Positions 31,749-42,350 of a stretch of 64,000 nt of DNA are shown here, piece by piece. Source of the DNA: Cercophora sp. LCS_1 (Eukaryota; Ascomycota; Sordariomycetes; Sordariales; Lasiosphaeriaceae). A program made the position numbers and the translations under genes. Under the pieces are notes generated by a model. That model did not search any database. It was given only the letters and a program-made list of their open reading frames with translations, and was not told where the DNA came from. Position 1 is the first letter of the stretch. Each line of letters starts with the position of its first letter. Where the stretch lies: positions 310,001 to 374,000 of the forward strand of contig JAPZLL010000033.1 in assembly GCA_036250225.1 (NCBI GenBank). The letters run 5' to 3'.

Positions 31749-33632
31749 ATGAAAGGTGAAGCTGTCGGTCCGCTTTCTGCCCGGAAGAAAAGGTTCCAGT
31801 CTCTTGGGGATGAGGTGCAACCCAGCTCTGCTCGGCAACACACAGCACTCGGGCGAGGTTCGTTGCTCGCAGCTCTTTTCGGTGCGAAAGCATGGAGAGA
31901 CGCACCCAGAGCCATACATGTTTCCATCTATCAGAAAAGGTATTTAATGAACAAGGCCTTGACATTTTCCCTTGGGGCTGCTGATCCTGTCCTGACGCTT
32001 CTAGATTTTGTCCCAAAGATACCTACCTCAGAGGCTCCGCACATACCGCGCAAACCCGGCGAGTTGTTCGATATCAAATCAAACATCGACGGGCAGCTCG
32101 CTCCGGAGGCGATATTGTTCATTCGCCAACAGCTGGAAAAGTGCTTGACCAGCCCTGAACATACCAAGTGCAAACAAAACCCCGACTTTGTCCCCGATTG
32201 GCCACGGCGAATACTTGAGATCGTTAGCAACAAGGTTTTCCTGGTAAACTACGACAGCGCCAGGACAAGGCGGTTTGCAGCATTGAGCTATTGCTGGGGC
32301 ACCAAGAATGAGTTGGAACGCAACCCTCCACTGATTTTAACACCATCTACCATGAGTGGGCTTCGATCTGGTGTTCGGGTATCTGGACTCCCTCGGACCT
32401 TGAGAGAAGCCATCAAGATTTGCGAATACCTCGGCCTGGATCACATCTGGATTGACGCGCTCTGCATCATTCAGGGGGATGCACTCGATTGGGCCGACGA
32501 AGCTAAGAAGATGGCGACAGTCTACAGCATGTCTACCGTCACAATAATTGCCGCGGCTTCGACCTCTTGTCATAGTAGACTTTTAAGGCAAAACCTCAAT
32601 GCCTTTCTTGTTGACAGTCCTCTCCATCCTCCTGTCGAGCTTTTGGCTCAGATCGGTCGTACATCCGGTTTTCATAGCCCTACCGCCTACCGTCGCGATC
32701 CCATTGACAAGAGGGGTTGGACTTTGCAACAAGAAGTACTGTCTGCAAGGTACATCAAGTTCACGAAGGACGACATACAGTGGAGGTGCGCATCTGACAG
32801 TGCTTTTTTGTGCCGTCAACCAAATAAGCTTGATGGGTCTGGTTCAGGGCGGGTGATCCCGGTTGACGCTGAATTCCTTCAAAAGGAGGGATGGCATGAT
32901 ATCGTGACGACCTTTTCTGGGAGGCACTTCACTGACGTCTCAGACAAACTCCAGGCGCTCTCTGGCGTGGCCCAGATGAAGTCGTCAGAAATACAGTCGA
33001 CATATATCGCTGGAATCTGGAGGAGACATATTGGGGTACCCTCCGGCCGACGATCCTGTTCCCTCGCCTGGTACATCCAGGGCTTTGGCGGATGCTACGA
33101 CACGTATATCGCCCCAAGCTTTTCCTGGGCTTCTTTGGATGGCGAGGTTAGTTTCGAGTGTCCATCTTATGGGAAACGAGAGTCGCTCTGCCATATCATC
33201 GACGCCAGCACCACGCCTGTTTCCACACGGGACCCGTTTGGCAAGGTTTCCGACGGCTTCTTGACCATCAGGGCTCCCTTTTTCCACTGCACCTTCTCTG
33301 GCCGGCAAAATCCCATGGCTAACATACAGTGGGGCTTGGAGACAGATACAGCCCTTTTTCGGTTGGACTGCCCGCTCCGCCTGCTTCCGTCGGCCCAAGG
33401 TGAGGGAAATTTCGTTGTGTACAGAGATCATCGGGGCGCAACCCAGTTTGACAACTTCCCGGCACACGTCATTGTCCTTTACATGGAAGAGTCCAAAATT
33501 GTGGGCTTGATTTTAGGGCGACAGTCCGACCGAGGATACCAGCGAATTGGATGTTTCTACGCCTTTTTGAAGCAGCAGTCAAGCCGAAACGACAGAATGA
33601 CGGAGCACTACCAGCAAATTACCATCTATTAA
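31749..33632 (+). CDS. HET-domain protein 3
   Basis: Single exon, 627 aa from ATG 31749; a later ATG near 31947 would give a shorter form. The HET domain is canonical: FAALSYCWGT, LPRTLREAIKICEYLG, HIWIDALCIIQGD, WADEAKKMATVYSMS and RGWTLQQEVLSARYIKF. The C-terminal 250 residues include the usual ALSGVAQ, YIAGIWRR and PSFSWASLDG blocks and end in a short beta-rich part. This is the classical HET architecture; the recognised partner cannot be inferred. Confidence 0.9.
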   Translation: MKGEAVGPLSARKKRFQSLGDEVQPSSARQHTALGRGSLLAALFGAKAWRDAPRAIHVSIYQKRYLMNKALTFSLGAADPVLTLLDFVPKIPTSEAPHIPRKPGELFDIKSNIDGQLAPEAILFIRQQLEKCLTSPEHTKCKQNPDFVPDWPRRILEIVSNKVFLVNYDSARTRRFAALSYCWGTKNELERNPPLILTPSTMSGLRSGVRVSGLPRTLREAIKICEYLGLDHIWIDALCIIQGDALDWADEAKKMATVYSMSTVTIIAAASTSCHSRLLRQNLNAFLVDSPLHPPVELLAQIGRTSGFHSPTAYRRDPIDKRGWTLQQEVLSARYIKFTKDDIQWRCASDSAFLCRQPNKLDGSGSGRVIPVDAEFLQKEGWHDIVTTFSGRHFTDVSDKLQALSGVAQMKSSEIQSTYIAGIWRRHIGVPSGRRSCSLAWYIQGFGGCYDTYIAPSFSWASLDGEVSFECPSYGKRESLCHIIDASTTPVSTRDPFGKVSDGFLTIRAPFFHCTFSGRQNPMANIQWGLETDTALFRLDCPLRLLPSAQGEGNFVVYRDHRGATQFDNFPAHVIVLYMEESKIVGLILGRQSDRGYQRIGCFYAFLKQQSSRNDRMTEHYQQITIY

Positions 33633-33748
33633 CGTAATTCGTTCCGTCCCCTGCCGGTGTTAGATATAACGGCGAGCCATGGGAGAGGAGAATGGAGAAA
33701 ATCACTGTGGGGTCTGGTGTCCACAAAAAGGGGCAAAGGGAATTACAA

Positions 33749-33837
33749 TGCACGTTGAGTGGCTTGAACGCTCAGCCTTCAGATAATATGATAAGGTGGA
33801 CTTCGGTCTGACGTTCTCCCAGCTGAGCTAAACCTGC
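33749..33837 (-). pseudogene. Degenerate tRNA-Phe(GAA), intron-containing relic
   Basis: The minus strand reads like fungal tRNA-Phe: a GCAGGTT 5' acceptor arm, the D-arm TAGCTCAGCTGGGAGA, TCAGA/TCTGA anticodon stem around GAA, an intron after the anticodon, a TTCAAGC T-loop and a 3' AACGTGC plus A73. Defects argue it is dead: the universal U33 is C, and there is one mismatch in each of the acceptor (G4/G69) and T stems (C52/A62). Covariance-model scoring would decide. Confidence 0.6.
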
Positions 33838-33902
33838 TGTGAATGAACATAAGATCCGTGTATTGCTGCTCCTCAGCACCAGACTCCATCGTCTCCAGGC
33901 TC

Positions 33903-36330
33903 TCAGCTAACCAGCTGTCTGCTACTCCGACGGTTCAAACGATGCAACTCCTTCAATGCATCGAAATTCTCAGCAAACCTCATGCGTTCTGGTTAGATGT
34001 CAGATCGTCTTCGTTCAGAACGTGAGAGGTTGCGTGCATACCTTCGACCGAGCCGAACTCGATGGTGACAAGTGTCAGCTTCTCAGCCCTTTTGAGTGTA
34101 CCCCGTTGATATTGTCCGGCACTAGCAATGTTGTAACCCGCTATTGGGTCCGCGGTGGTGCTCCTGGCGTTGATGTATCTCGAAATGCTCTTAATCACAA
34201 CCTCTTTGCACTCTGACCCGTTTGAGGCTTCGTCTGCCCCGCACCTGCACCTGTCGGGTCTGATCTTGACGTCATCATTGACTATGCCAATGTAAGCAAA
34301 GACCCAGATACCGCATGAGCAAAGTGAAAGGATGTGGAGTGGCCTGACCTTTGATAACGAGTAGCATGTCAGGGAGGAAGATCACGAGGCGTGGGCACTC
34401 GGGGACTTCGAGAATGGTGCCAAAGTTTCCGTCTTGAAGTGGGATAAACTGTGGTGAGGCTGCTCTGGAATCAGGGCCGCATGTAGTTGGAGTAAAATGT
34501 CCTGAGTCTTGGATGTGAACGTCACAGTTGGTCTTCAACTCGGCGTTTACAATTATCGGGGCGTGGGTAGAATCCTGTCGGTTGCTGGAGCTCCATAACT
34601 GGACACGGGCTCTCTCTGTCCGTTGAGAACCTTTCCAGAGCACCCATTTCTTGTCGCCACGGGAGAATTGGCATGTCACTCTGGCACCAGGTCTGTCCGC
34701 ATCGCAAGTTAGCTTGTTTCTTGCGATTCTAATTCGCGCGGAAAGGGCGATGTGACACTGACAGGTTGTCAACCACTTTGAAGCCGGTTACCAATTCTTG
34801 GAAAGTAAAAAGGTCCGGTGGCTGCAAGAAGGTTATTGTGTCGGGTGTTTCGATTTTACTCATTCGATTCTGTTTGATTGTGACAGGGTAAGACTCCCCA
34901 CCCAGGTTCGCACTAGGATGTGCACCAAAGTGGACTAGGTGAAGATCGGTTTTGTATCTTCAGCCCTCCATGTCAGCATCGATCAAGGCCTGTCCCTAGA
35001 TGAGAGCCGGATGAGATCCTTACATCATGTTATCTGAGCCACCCGTGTTGGTGATCAAGTTCAAACTGGCCTCGCCGTTTTGATAGACCTCAACCTGCTT
35101 TTTGACGGCATCGTCCAGACAGTAAAGTTGACTATAAGGAGTTAGCAACGCTCTTCGTCCTGTACGTCGTAGTCTTCTCACCATTTCATGACCTTCTTCC
35201 CTCGCCTTGGGTCGAGACTGTCTCTCCGGGATCCGGACTGACGGTGCTCCAGCCATCGATGTCTGTCCTTTTCAATCCTATCTCGTATCTCTTCTATTGA
35301 CACAAGCTTGGATTTTTCTCTGAGCGCTGTTTGGCGTTGGTGGGCCAACAAAATCCGATCTTCTAATCGGGCGAAGAACAAAGGTAGGGTCATGCCAAAC
35401 TTAGCGAGTTGTGCTTCGAACTTGACAAATGACGGATGTGTCACTGCGGCCTGGTACTCGTTGGCCAGTTGGGTTGCCTTAAGAAGCCAATAGGCTCTCA
35501 AGATACTCGCTATTGTGTGCACATGATCAGTCTCGTGGGACATTGCTGTCTTCGTTGCTTGGTCTAGGTGAAAGACCGCCTCGTCTACCCCGTCCGCCAA
35601 CGGGATGGCGTTGAGGTTCCCATGCCGACCCTCCATAATTGCCACGAGCGTATCGCTGATGGGAACAGGGATCAGGTCTGCAACGGAAACTGCGAGGAGC
35701 GATTCATGCGATCGGCATTCTGATAAGAGAGAACCCTCGTCCACACAGGTTTCGGGGCTGCATTGCTCGTGGTGAATCTGCCTGCCCAACCATTCTGTCG
35801 TACTCAAAATGAGTTTTCGGAGGTTGTCGAAGCTTGTGATGTTCCAACAGCTTAAAGCCATGGACAGTTTGATGTTGTGCACGGCGATGCGGTCCCTGAG
35901 GACGGCAAGATCATCTTTGACAAGAAGATGCCATTGCAAATTGCTGATGGGCCCCCGACTTTCGCCATAGGCTCGCCATCTGTCGAGGAGTATCCAGCAA
36001 TCATTGAGTGTGTCTTGAAAACCGCCAAGAACCCGTGTCAAACTCTCGATAGCTGGTGACTTCTGCATTGGGATTTGGTTGCGTGATTCAGGAGCATTCT
36101 GAACCCCGCGCACCACATCGTGGAGCTCGTTGAGATTCTTCTCTAGCGTTGCAATTTCCTCACGAAACTCCCTGTACTGGCTTTCTAAGTGGCTGGTATG
36201 AGCTGTTTGTCAAAATCAAGAGAAACTCTGGGTGCCACGTACGTGCATCCTGGTTCAGCCAGGCAATAGAAGTGATTCTTTGTAGAATCGCCAAGCCCTC
36301 CAGGATCTCGAGGAGCTCGATAATGATCAT
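33903..36330 (-). CDS. HeLo-like N-terminal domain protein, seven exons
   Basis: Exons 36330-36243, 36202-35182, 35131-35024, 34957-34763, 34692-34349, 34281-34042 and 33988-33903; all phases close to 693 aa. The N-terminus (MIIIELLEILEGLAILQ, then SHLESQYREFREEIATLEKNL) and the GPISNLQWHLLVKDDLAVLRDRI block belong to the fungal HeLo-like N-terminal domain found in NLR-like and prion-inhibition proteins. The middle is a helical segment rich in charged residues (LREKSKLVSIEEIRDRIEKD). The C-terminal 300 residues are a beta-rich region I do not recognise. There is no NACHT or kinase motif. Likely role in non-self or stress signalling; inferred. Confidence 0.75.
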
Positions 36331-37085
36331 GACGATGATTGGCCTACCGGCACTTGATAGGGCTAGAGGCAAATGCAAGGATCCAGGGTTTACTGAGACA
36401 GTCTCATATCAGCACTGCGACAACGGGAGTAAGCGACGAGGACCCGAGAGGCCGGCCGCAAGGTAAATGTAAGGTACGAACATGCACCCAACTGTCTCAC
36501 CGAAGGACGACCGTCTGGGCTGCAACACGGTCAGTCCGCGGAGCAGAATTGGACATTCTCAACCCAACAGGGAGGTGTGCCCAATCAGCCAGTTCACAGC
36601 CTCAGGCAGATTGCAGGGCGACCTGCTTCACGCTCGGTGACGAAACCTCATCGTTTTTATACTGCTCACGCCTTTGATTGGAAGACACGGCAGTCGCGAC
36701 GATGAATTGGGGGCGTGTCTCGTGCTAGCGCCGCATCGAGGGGTTGATGCCCGACTTCGGGGTGTGCTTTCCTGCATACCACCTTTGCTTTGGGTGCACC
36801 TTCTCCCGCCAGACCCTCAAGTTTTTCAGCTGAGGAGGGGCGGTGTAGAACCAAGGAAGGTGCAGCCAGTTGCCTCATCCCCCACGATCGCCTTGTTTGA
36901 CAGCCCAATCGACTTTGGTGTGCGATATTTTCTTTCTCGTCTGTTTTTGAGTTGCCGCTGCTACCGCGACGGAAAACGATGTCGCTGCCACCTCAAGTAG
37001 CGTTGGGCCGGCATTATGTTTCACTCCGTCGACTCAATGGTTCCTCCGCTGACAACCCCGCCACCGGACGACGAGACATTCAAGG
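36331..37085. promoter_or_regulatory. Divergent promoter, HeLo-like gene and permease
   Basis: About 750 bases between genes read away from each other. No specific motif or extra gene recognised. Confidence 0.4.
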
Positions 37086-39108
37086 ATGACCTCCACAGGG
37101 CAGCAGCCAATCCAGGGTGAGCCCAGCAGCGACGAACCTGTCACGGGCAGCGAGGGTGACACAAGCTGGCGCCCTGGTCTCGACCCACGCGATAAGGCTC
37201 GTCTCACCCAGGCCCGGAACGAGCAGTCCGCCATCGTCGAGGAGATCCCCACAGACAATGCCAGCCTTGGCTGGTACTCTGTCAGCTGTCTCATTCTCAA
37301 CCGTCTGATTGGTTCCGGCATCTTCAACAGCAGCTCCGTTATCTTCTCAAACACGCAGAGCATCAGCATTTCGGTCTTCTTTTGGCTATATGGTCTATCT
37401 ATGGCCATCTCAGGAACGATCGTTTACATAGAACTCGGTCTCACGGTTCCCAGATACTGCCTGGGCGATGGATCAAACAAGATTTCAGTTGTTCGAAGCG
37501 GTGGGGAGTTGCCTTACCTCAACTACTTCGTGAAGCGGCCAAAATTTCTCGCCACATGCCTTTTCGGCGTATCCTTCATCATCTTCGGCAACACAAGCTT
37601 TAATGCAATTGCATCAGCAGTGGCCATGCTGCAAGCCTCAAATGTCCAGGAGACTCGAGGCCTGATTGCTGGCATCGCCATGGCGATCAACACATTCGCG
37701 TGCTTGCTCCATAGCATGTCAAGAGAATGGGGCATTCGAATCAACAACTTTTTTGGGACTGCCAAATTGGCCATGCTTCTTTGCATGGTCATTTTTGGCC
37801 TTGTTCAGCTCGGGAAAGACAGATCAGTCGCGGCGGCCAACTTTGACAGGACAACTTCATTTTCAACGACCAACAGTCCCAAAGAGGTGTACAGATACGC
37901 CGAGGCCATCATCTTCGCCATCTTTCCCTTCAGTGGCTTCCATCAGGCCAACTATGTGAGCAACTCCCCTGGGTCTACCTTGTCTTCTCCCTGCTAACTC
38001 TTGTACTCCATAGGTGCTAGCCGAGATTCGACACCCTCGGCGAAACTTCGCGCAGGTCTCCTTCATTTGCGTCACCGTGATGGCCTCTCTTGTTGTCACG
38101 ATTAACATTCTCTATGCCGCCGTCATTCCCAAAGAGATTCTGTTCAAGTCCAACCACGACCAGGCGTTCGAGTTCTTCAGACATACCATAGGGCGTGTGG
38201 CTTCAACAACCCAAACCCAGGCCATTTGTGGGTCCTTCCGAGCCCTCTCAGCCTTCGGAAACGTCATCGTCTTCACCTTCACGGCTGCCCGAGTCAAGCA
38301 AGAGATCGCGAAGGAGGGGATCCTTCCGTTCTCGCTGTTCTTTGCCTCGTCATATTCCTTCTCCTTCGCCAACGGCTTCCGTCGCCTGCCACCATCGCGG
38401 TCAAGCTATCACGAGCGTGCCCCCGCAGCCGCGTTGGCTTTGCATTGGGTGGTTACCTCGATCGTAATCTTGGCCACGGTCCTTGGCACCGTTCAGCTGT
38501 CCTCGACGAGATTCCACCTCCCCGCCTACTACCTTGGTATCTCAGCTTTCGCTTACGGTTTGGATATCATCTGGTTCTCCGTCATGGGGATAGGGGTGCT
38601 TCTCCTTCGTCTTTGGCCCGGCAGCAAGTGGCGGCAAAAGTCTCCGGTCCCACACGTTGTCGGCATCGTGGCGGCAGCAACTTTTGGAGGGACCACCGCG
38701 TTCCCACTCATCGCCATTTGGATCCGAGACCCTGGTGCTAAGTTCATGTCCAACACTAGCGACTCAGTCACATGGTATGCGCCACAGACGTACGGCATCG
38801 CTGTCCTTGTGTTCGGGTTTATGTACTGGTTGTGTTTCCGATTCTACATTTACCAGAGGAGGATGAAAGGAGGAGAGTCATTGGAGATTATCCGCATTCC
38901 CATTTTCTGGAGGAATCCTGCCGGCGAGCTACTGCAGCTGTACGAAATCGTCAAGGTCAGGTGGACTCGCTACATCCAAGGAGAGAAGAGGGAGTCGACC
39001 GTCGTGCATCTCACAGAGTTCGGCTCGCCAGGGTACGAGGCGAGAACGACGTCGGCTGCGGGGGACCGAACCTCAAAGAGGATGTCGGGCGCGAGACAGA
39101 GCAACTGA
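37086..39108 (+). CDS. MUP1-like amino acid permease (APC superfamily)
   Basis: Two exons, 37086-37955 and 38014-39108, 654 aa; a 58-nt intron with GTGAGC donor and GCTAAC branch. The hydrophilic N-terminus of about 55 residues is followed by LGWYSVSCLILNRLIGSGIFNSSSV, the glycine-rich first helix of LAT/methionine-permease-type APC transporters. About 12 membrane segments follow, with NTSFNAIASA, FHQANYVLAEIRHPRRN (a conserved loop) and a cytosolic tail. It should import methionine or other amino acids at the plasma membrane. It lies at the left edge of the polyketide cluster and is probably not part of it. Confidence 0.9.
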
Positions 39109-39165
39109 AGAACGCGGGTCAAAGCCTCAGAAGGCTTCATTCCTTTCACATGACATCCAATACCT

Positions 39166-40296
39166 CTAAAGACTGCGTCCAACCCAACCCGTAATCACCC
39201 CAAAGCTCCTCGCCCCCTCAAAATGATAATTCAGAATATGCCCGCCATTAAACCCACCATCCACCTCCACCTCATCCGTACCCGTGAACAACGCCTCTGT
39301 CTTATTCAACAACCCATCACACCACCCACCGCACCCCGTCAAATCATGCCGCCCAATCACAACTTGCACCGGCTTCTCAATCTTGCTAAAGTCCAACGGG
39401 AAAGTACCAGCCGTCAACAACTCTCCAATTGCATACGGCGCCTGTCGTTCATACAACCACGTCGCGACCTTGCGATCGAAAAACGGCTCCTTGAAACCGC
39501 CGTACGCAAACGCGTACTCATCAACAGGCACCAGGTAGCCCTTTGGCCAAGCTCCAAACTTCTTGGGGTTGTGTAAGGCAGCACTGCGCGCTTGTCCACC
39601 GGTTGTCCAGAGGCCGATGTAATCAAACAGTCCGGAGAAGCCGGTAAGAACAAGCCCGTCGCCGAGGGGTGGCTGGTCCGGCGCTGCCAGTACAGCAGCA
39701 GCGATGAATGCACCGAAGGAGTGGCCGACTTGCACGATCTTGGTGGCGGTGATTCCCGGTGTGTATGGCGAGTTGGGCTTCTGCACGAGACGAGTCAGGG
39801 CGCGCAGGATCTCGACCTGAGGCGCGAACTGGACGCGGGAGATGGGATCGTCGCGGGTGGAGGCACCTGTGCCAAGACGGTCGTAGTAGAGGACTGAGTA
39901 CCCCGCTGATAGGGCGTGGTGCACAAAGGAGTATTGCGGGTAATCGGAGGGGTTCCAGTAATTGCCGTCGACCATGGAACCATGGGTCAACAGGAGGACG
40001 GTGGAGGCATTGGTGGATGGCGTGGTTGGCGTGCAAAAGGTGGCGGCGATGGTGGGTGTCGTGGTAAGGGTTTGGTTGGAAACGATGGGGTGGAAAGTTT
40101 GTCGGGAGTCGCGGCGGGAGGAGTTGAAGATGTATGAGGCCAGATCCCAGTTTGTGTTGATGGCGATGTCGATGGTGTAGTAGGGTGCTGTGATGTCCAA
40201 TGGGATGCGGAAGGTAGTGCAGGGTTTGGGAGGTTTGGGAGGTCCTCCTGCGAGGGCGGTTGCTGCGAACAGCAGGAGGGGGACGAGTGACATCAT
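39166..40296 (-). CDS. Secreted alpha/beta hydrolase
   Basis: Single exon, 376 aa from ATG 40296 (a second ATG follows immediately). Signal peptide MMSLVPLLLFAATALAG. The alpha/beta-hydrolase features are a HGSMVDGN oxyanion-type loop, YYDRLGTGAS, the nucleophile elbow GHSFG, an acidic residue in VIGRHDLTG and a late GGHILNYH histidine. Several N-glycosylation sequons suggest secretion. It may be the left-most gene of the cluster or a neighbour. Substrate (ester, lactone or peptide) unknown. Confidence 0.8.
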   Translation of the reverse strand: MMSLVPLLLFAATALAGGPPKPPKPCTTFRIPLDITAPYYTIDIAINTNWDLASYIFNSSRRDSRQTFHPIVSNQTLTTTPTIAATFCTPTTPSTNASTVLLLTHGSMVDGNYWNPSDYPQYSFVHHALSAGYSVLYYDRLGTGASTRDDPISRVQFAPQVEILRALTRLVQKPNSPYTPGITATKIVQVGHSFGAFIAAAVLAAPDQPPLGDGLVLTGFSGLFDYIGLWTTGGQARSAALHNPKKFGAWPKGYLVPVDEYAFAYGGFKEPFFDRKVATWLYERQAPYAIGELLTAGTFPLDFSKIEKPVQVVIGRHDLTGCGGWCDGLLNKTEALFTGTDEVEVDGGFNGGHILNYHFEGARSFGVITGWVGRSL

Positions 40297-40596
40297 TGTT
40301 TGGGATGGCTCAGGGGCAGGCACTGCGACGCGGAGGAGGGTTGCATCGAGGTAGGTGAGGATGGAGAATGAGTGGTAGTTTATTGCAGCTTATTAATGGT
40401 TTGTTTCATGCAAGGAACGAATGAATTTCATGCTAAGATTTGTGCACGCCAATTTCTCAGCTTCCGTGACACTCCGGTGAGTTGATTGCGCCATCCCGTC
40501 GGTGTCTGTCATCCCCGAGGCCTGGCCCCACCCCGAAATGCCAAGCCCGAGCCTAGCCCCGTCCCGGCCCCCGAGATCTCATTTCCGGCTAATTTC
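40297..40596. other. Intergenic, hydrolase promoter
   Basis: Exactly 300 bases with no gene and no TCGG-N3-CCGA element, unlike the core cluster promoters. Confidence 0.35.
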
Positions 40597-41385
40597 CTAC
40601 CCCGGACCGGTCGACGGAAGATGCGGATGCAGCGACGGGAAAAAGTGTCGGAGCAAGCCAGTGAGGATGCACAACACCGTTCCCTGTGGGAATTTAGCGC
40701 GTCCGTTGGTGTTGATGACGCCTACGTTGAGGTTGTCGTAGCGGTTGCCGGAATCATCAGCGGCCTCGATCATGCCGGCGGCGAGGTCAAGGTACGAAAG
40801 CGGACTCGACTCCTCGGTGAGACTGAGGGCGTGTCCGCGCTGCTTATCGACCGAGAGTGCTCCGGGCTTGATGTAAATCGCCTTGACCCAGTCCTCCTCG
40901 GCCCGGAGGATGGCTTCGGTCCTGCGTAAGTCCTCGTAGACATTGGATGCCGACCAGAGCAGAACGCGTCGGAGTAGCCAGGGCGTATGACTGGACAGCA
41001 CGTCGTCGAGCGTGGCTGACGACAAGAGCACCAGTTTTGGCCTAGTTGACTCAGGATACCCTAGCTTGGAGTCCTCTCGGAGTGCCTGGAGGACGTTGAG
41101 GGCAACATCTTGGCCGACGCGGAATCCGGGGACGTTGTCGTTGGTTGACGTGACGAGAAAAACAGCCTTAGTGTCACGGATGGCTGATGCTAAGAGGGGA
41201 ACATCGTCAATGCTGCCCTCAAAGACCTGGAGATGCGGATTTGCGACTGCGTCGGGGAGTAGGCGGGCGAGTTTGGCCTTGTTGCGGCAGAATGCATGGA
41301 TTTGATTGTCTGGGGATTGCAGAAGAAGTTGAATGAGCGCTGTCCCGGTGTTGCCAGTGGCACCGAGCACGGCGTAGGTTGGCAT
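40597..41385 (-). CDS. NmrA-like NAD(P)-binding oxidoreductase
   Basis: Single exon, 262 aa from ATG 41385; an upstream in-frame ATG at 41442 would add 19 residues but the Rossmann strand starts at MPTYAVLGATGNTG, so I prefer 41385. The GxTGxTG-type motif (GATGNTG), IHAFCRNKAKL, VFEGSIDD and KAVFLVTS identify an NmrA-like atypical SDR. Proteins of this family recur in emodin-derived clusters, where a reductive or isomerising step is possible. It may instead act as a redox sensor. The active-site Tyr/Lys of classical SDRs is not obvious. Confidence 0.82.
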   Translation of the reverse strand: MPTYAVLGATGNTGTALIQLLLQSPDNQIHAFCRNKAKLARLLPDAVANPHLQVFEGSIDDVPLLASAIRDTKAVFLVTSTNDNVPGFRVGQDVALNVLQALREDSKLGYPESTRPKLVLLSSATLDDVLSSHTPWLLRRVLLWSASNVYEDLRRTEAILRAEEDWVKAIYIKPGALSVDKQRGHALSLTEESSPLSYLDLAAGMIEAADDSGNRYDNLNVGVINTNGRAKFPQGTVLCILTGLLRHFFPSLHPHLPSTGPG

Positions 41386-41769
41386 CGTTGATAGTGAGAC
41401 TGCCTTGGACCCTGGACTTGATCGGCGCTCGTTTATCAACATGATGGATATTTAATGGGGCTATTCCATGGCATGTCGCGGGGGTACCCATATCCCCGAG
41501 GGCCGATCGGTACATGTGCCTGCATGTAAATACCCGAAGTATTATCCTATCACTTAGACGCTTATCGCCCGGCTTGCCCTTGTCGTGTTCCGAGCGACTT
41601 CAGTGTTCACGCCCACAACTCCAAAGCGTGTTTTTTCTGTTGAAGTCACCATAAGCACCCCCTCACTATAAGCCTTTATCACGGTTTAGAGGAGCAGACA
41701 GCCATACACGTCCGTTTCAAGTCACAACATTGTATTCAACGCTAGTTACTAGCCCAAACACCGGGTATC

Positions 41770-42350
41770 TCAAGCCTGCGCTGTAACCTGCTGCTGCTGC
41801 TGCTGCTGCTGCCGCAGATAGTTCTGGAACTTTGGATAAAAGTCATTGAGGAAGGCTGAGTCCACCATCTCCTCGATCTTGGCGATTTTCTCTCCACTCT
41901 CGTCAAACGTGAAGAACACGGCATACTCGTTTGTCCACGCCCCAAATGGTGTCTTGGCCTTGGACACTGCATACACAACGGCCTTGCTCTTGGCCGCATC
42001 GTGCACGATCTCGTGAATCTTGAGCTGGATTTGTCACACACCCGTCAGCAACCTCTTGGTAACCCCGACAGCCCATCTTTCCCCGGACGTTTTTTCCAGT
42101 TTGCATACATGCATGAACCATCCATGGGCTATGTACAACGCACCTCGTAGTCTGTCACTACCGTCTGCACCAGAGGCAGCACTGCCAAAACCTGCGTCTT
42201 GTCTCGGGGAGGGTGGTTCAGTGAGAAGGGTAGGGTGACCTGGGTGGCATCGTCAGTCCAGGGTGCCACCATCTCGGCGGCGGACCAGTTGCTCCAGCCG
42301 GCAATGAACCGGTCGAGCGTGGCCTTCTGGACCTCGGCTGGGGCAGGCAT
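41770..42350 (-). CDS. SnoaL/NTF2-like fold protein with C-terminal polyglutamine
   Basis: Two exons, 42350-42144 and 42024-41770, 153 aa. The intron is 119 nt (GTGCGT donor, ATCCAG acceptor), long for this window. The sequence (ATLDRFIAGWSNWSAAEMVAPWTDDATQVTLPF, then a beta-rich IHEIVHDAAKSKAVVYAV) fits the SnoaL-like/NTF2 fold, which includes polyketide cyclases and dehydratases. The C-terminus carries eight consecutive glutamines after LRQ. A cyclase, dehydratase or scaffold role in the cluster is possible. Start at 42350 chosen because the domain begins directly after it. Confidence 0.7.
41788..41811. repeat. (CTG)8 trinucleotide microsatellite in coding sequence
   Basis: Eight uninterrupted CTG units, read as CAG (Gln) on the coding strand of the SnoaL-like gene. 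Length polymorphism between strains is expected. Confidence 0.95.
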
